Source: Chlorobiaceae bacterium (GTDB taxonomy: Bacteria; Bacteroidota; Chlorobiia; Chlorobiales; Chlorobiaceae). Taken from it: a DNA stretch of 7,503 bases. A program made the translations under genes and the position numbers. The stretch's first letter is position 1. The number at the start of each line of letters is the position of its first letter. The notes beneath the pieces were generated by a model, which was not told where the DNA came from, made no database searches, and saw only the letters and a list, made by a program, of their open reading frames with translations. This document shows, in pieces, positions 6,765 through 7,503 of this stretch. The stretch covers positions 1 through 7,503 of the forward strand of contig JAAXUM010000072.1 in the NCBI GenBank assembly GCA_013336025.1, in the 5' to 3' direction.

Positions 6765-7503
6765 TTAATGGGCTTCCAGCCAGTTTTTTCCGATACCGGT
6801 ATCTACTTCCACAGGAACGTTATGTAGCCCGCAACTCCTTGCTGCATCAATCATTATCTCTTCTACAAGTGCCCTGAGCTCATGCTTTTCATTTTCCGGT
6901 GTTTCAAAAAGAAGTTCGTCATGAACCTGAAGGAGCATAACGGATTTCATTTTATTCAATCGAATCCGGGTACTGCAGAGATTCATTGCGCATTTGATAA
7001 TGTCCGCTGCTGTTCCCTGAATTGGCGTATTCATTGCTGCTCTTTCTGCGGATTTCTGAATATTGTTGTTCCGGCTGTTAAGATCCGGGATATACCGTCT
7101 TCTGCCGAGAAGGGTTGAGACATAACCGTTTACCTTGCCGTCACTGATGATTTTCTGCAAGGCCCTGAATATGCCGGGGTACTTCTCTGTATACGTATCA
7201 ATAATAGCTTTTGCTTCATTGCGAGAGATGTTGAGGCGTCGTGAAAGACCAAAAGGCATGATTCCATACAACACACCGAAATTTACCTCCTTTGCTTTGC
7301 GACGCATCTCCGGAGTGATATCGGTTGTGTTGAAAATGGTTCTTGCTGTAGCGGAATGAATGTCCTCCCTGTTTCTGAATGCCTCGATAAGCTTTTCATC
7401 GCCACTGATTTCTGCAGCAACTCTGAGTTCTATCTGGGAGTAATCGGCTGACAGAAGCAAATTATCCGGGTTTGACGGTATAAAAGCGCGCCGGATTTCT
7501 TTT
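6765..7503 (-). CDS. polA: DNA polymerase I, C-terminal polymerase domain (5' part outside window)
   Basis: The frame is open to the right edge and gives the last 245 residues, roughly a quarter of a normal Pol I. The visible part begins with IRRAFIP. All three family A polymerase motifs are present. Motif A is SADYSQIELR, with the metal-binding Asp at visible residue 20. Motif B, the O-helix, is RRKAKEVNFGVLYG. Motif C is QVHDELLFE, with His194-Asp195. The O-helix residue at the E. coli Phe762 position is Phe (visible residue 75), the form that discriminates against dideoxynucleotides. It fills gaps in repair and lagging-strand synthesis. The TTG codon at 7460 is an internal Leu, not a start. 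The TAA is at 6767-6765, and no hairpin-plus-T-run terminator is seen before the next promoter, so some read-through into the M23 gene is possible. Confidence 0.96.
   Translation of the reverse strand, partial: KEIRRAFIPSNPDNLLLSADYSQIELRVAAEISGDEKLIEAFRNREDIHSATARTIFNTTDITPEMRRKAKEVNFGVLYGIMPFGLSRRLNISRNEAKAIIDTYTEKYPGIFRALQKIISDGKVNGYVSTLLGRRRYIPDLNSRNNNIQKSAERAAMNTPIQGTAADIIKCAMNLCSTRIRLNKMKSVMLLQVHDELLFETPENEKHELRALVEEIMIDAARSCGLHNVPVEVDTGIGKNWLEAH

Noticed and set aside
7458..7460. TTG as the start of a 231-residue protein on the minus strand
   Set aside because: The same frame continues upstream to the window edge with Pol I sequence (IRRAFIP), so this is an internal Leu codon of polA.

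Overview
The window is ordinary, densely packed bacterial chromosome, most likely from a green sulfur bacterium (Chlorobi, Chlorobium/Pelodictyon/Prosthecochloris group). This assignment is an inference from three things: a carbamoyl-phosphate synthase large chain that stops at mid-length, a DUF2795-type small acidic protein, and the style of the Omp85 protein. No 16S or other definitive marker is present. I see no mobile element, CRISPR array, tRNA or rRNA, and no gene-free stretch longer than about 90 bases.

Left part, plus strand. The 3' end of a JAMM/Mov34 (M67) metalloprotease gene runs off the left edge (to 387). After an 87-base gap comes carB (475-1953). It encodes only the N-terminal half of the carbamoyl-phosphate synthase large chain, with all ATP-site and magnesium-site residues of that half intact. 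Five bases later trpC (1959-2735, indole-3-glycerol-phosphate synthase) starts; I place its start at the ATG at 1959 rather than the in-frame TTG at 1950. The carB-trpC pair is probably co-transcribed.

Right part, minus strand, read from right to left. The C-terminal third of DNA polymerase I (polA, 7503-6765) enters from the right edge. A sigma-70-like promoter (6761-6732) directly follows its stop codon and probably drives a compact run: an exported M23/LytM-type peptidase (6681-5938), a 75-residue acidic DUF2795 protein (5905-5678), a three-POTRA Omp85/BamA-TamA family outer-membrane barrel (5661-3430, GTG start) and rpe, ribulose-phosphate 3-epimerase (3381-2716). The gaps in this run are 32, 16 and 48 bases. 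The first and third products point to envelope biogenesis (peptidoglycan hydrolysis and outer-membrane protein assembly). rpe is a metabolic gene (pentose phosphate and Calvin-type pathways) at the end of the run.

trpC and rpe converge and overlap tail to tail by 20 bp. Points worth a second look are the split carB, the overlap, the uncharacterised DUF2795 gene between two envelope genes, a 24-bp perfect palindrome inside the signal-peptide region of the M23 gene, and a CxxC pair in the JAMM protein. I found no convincing evidence of a wholly undescribed system.
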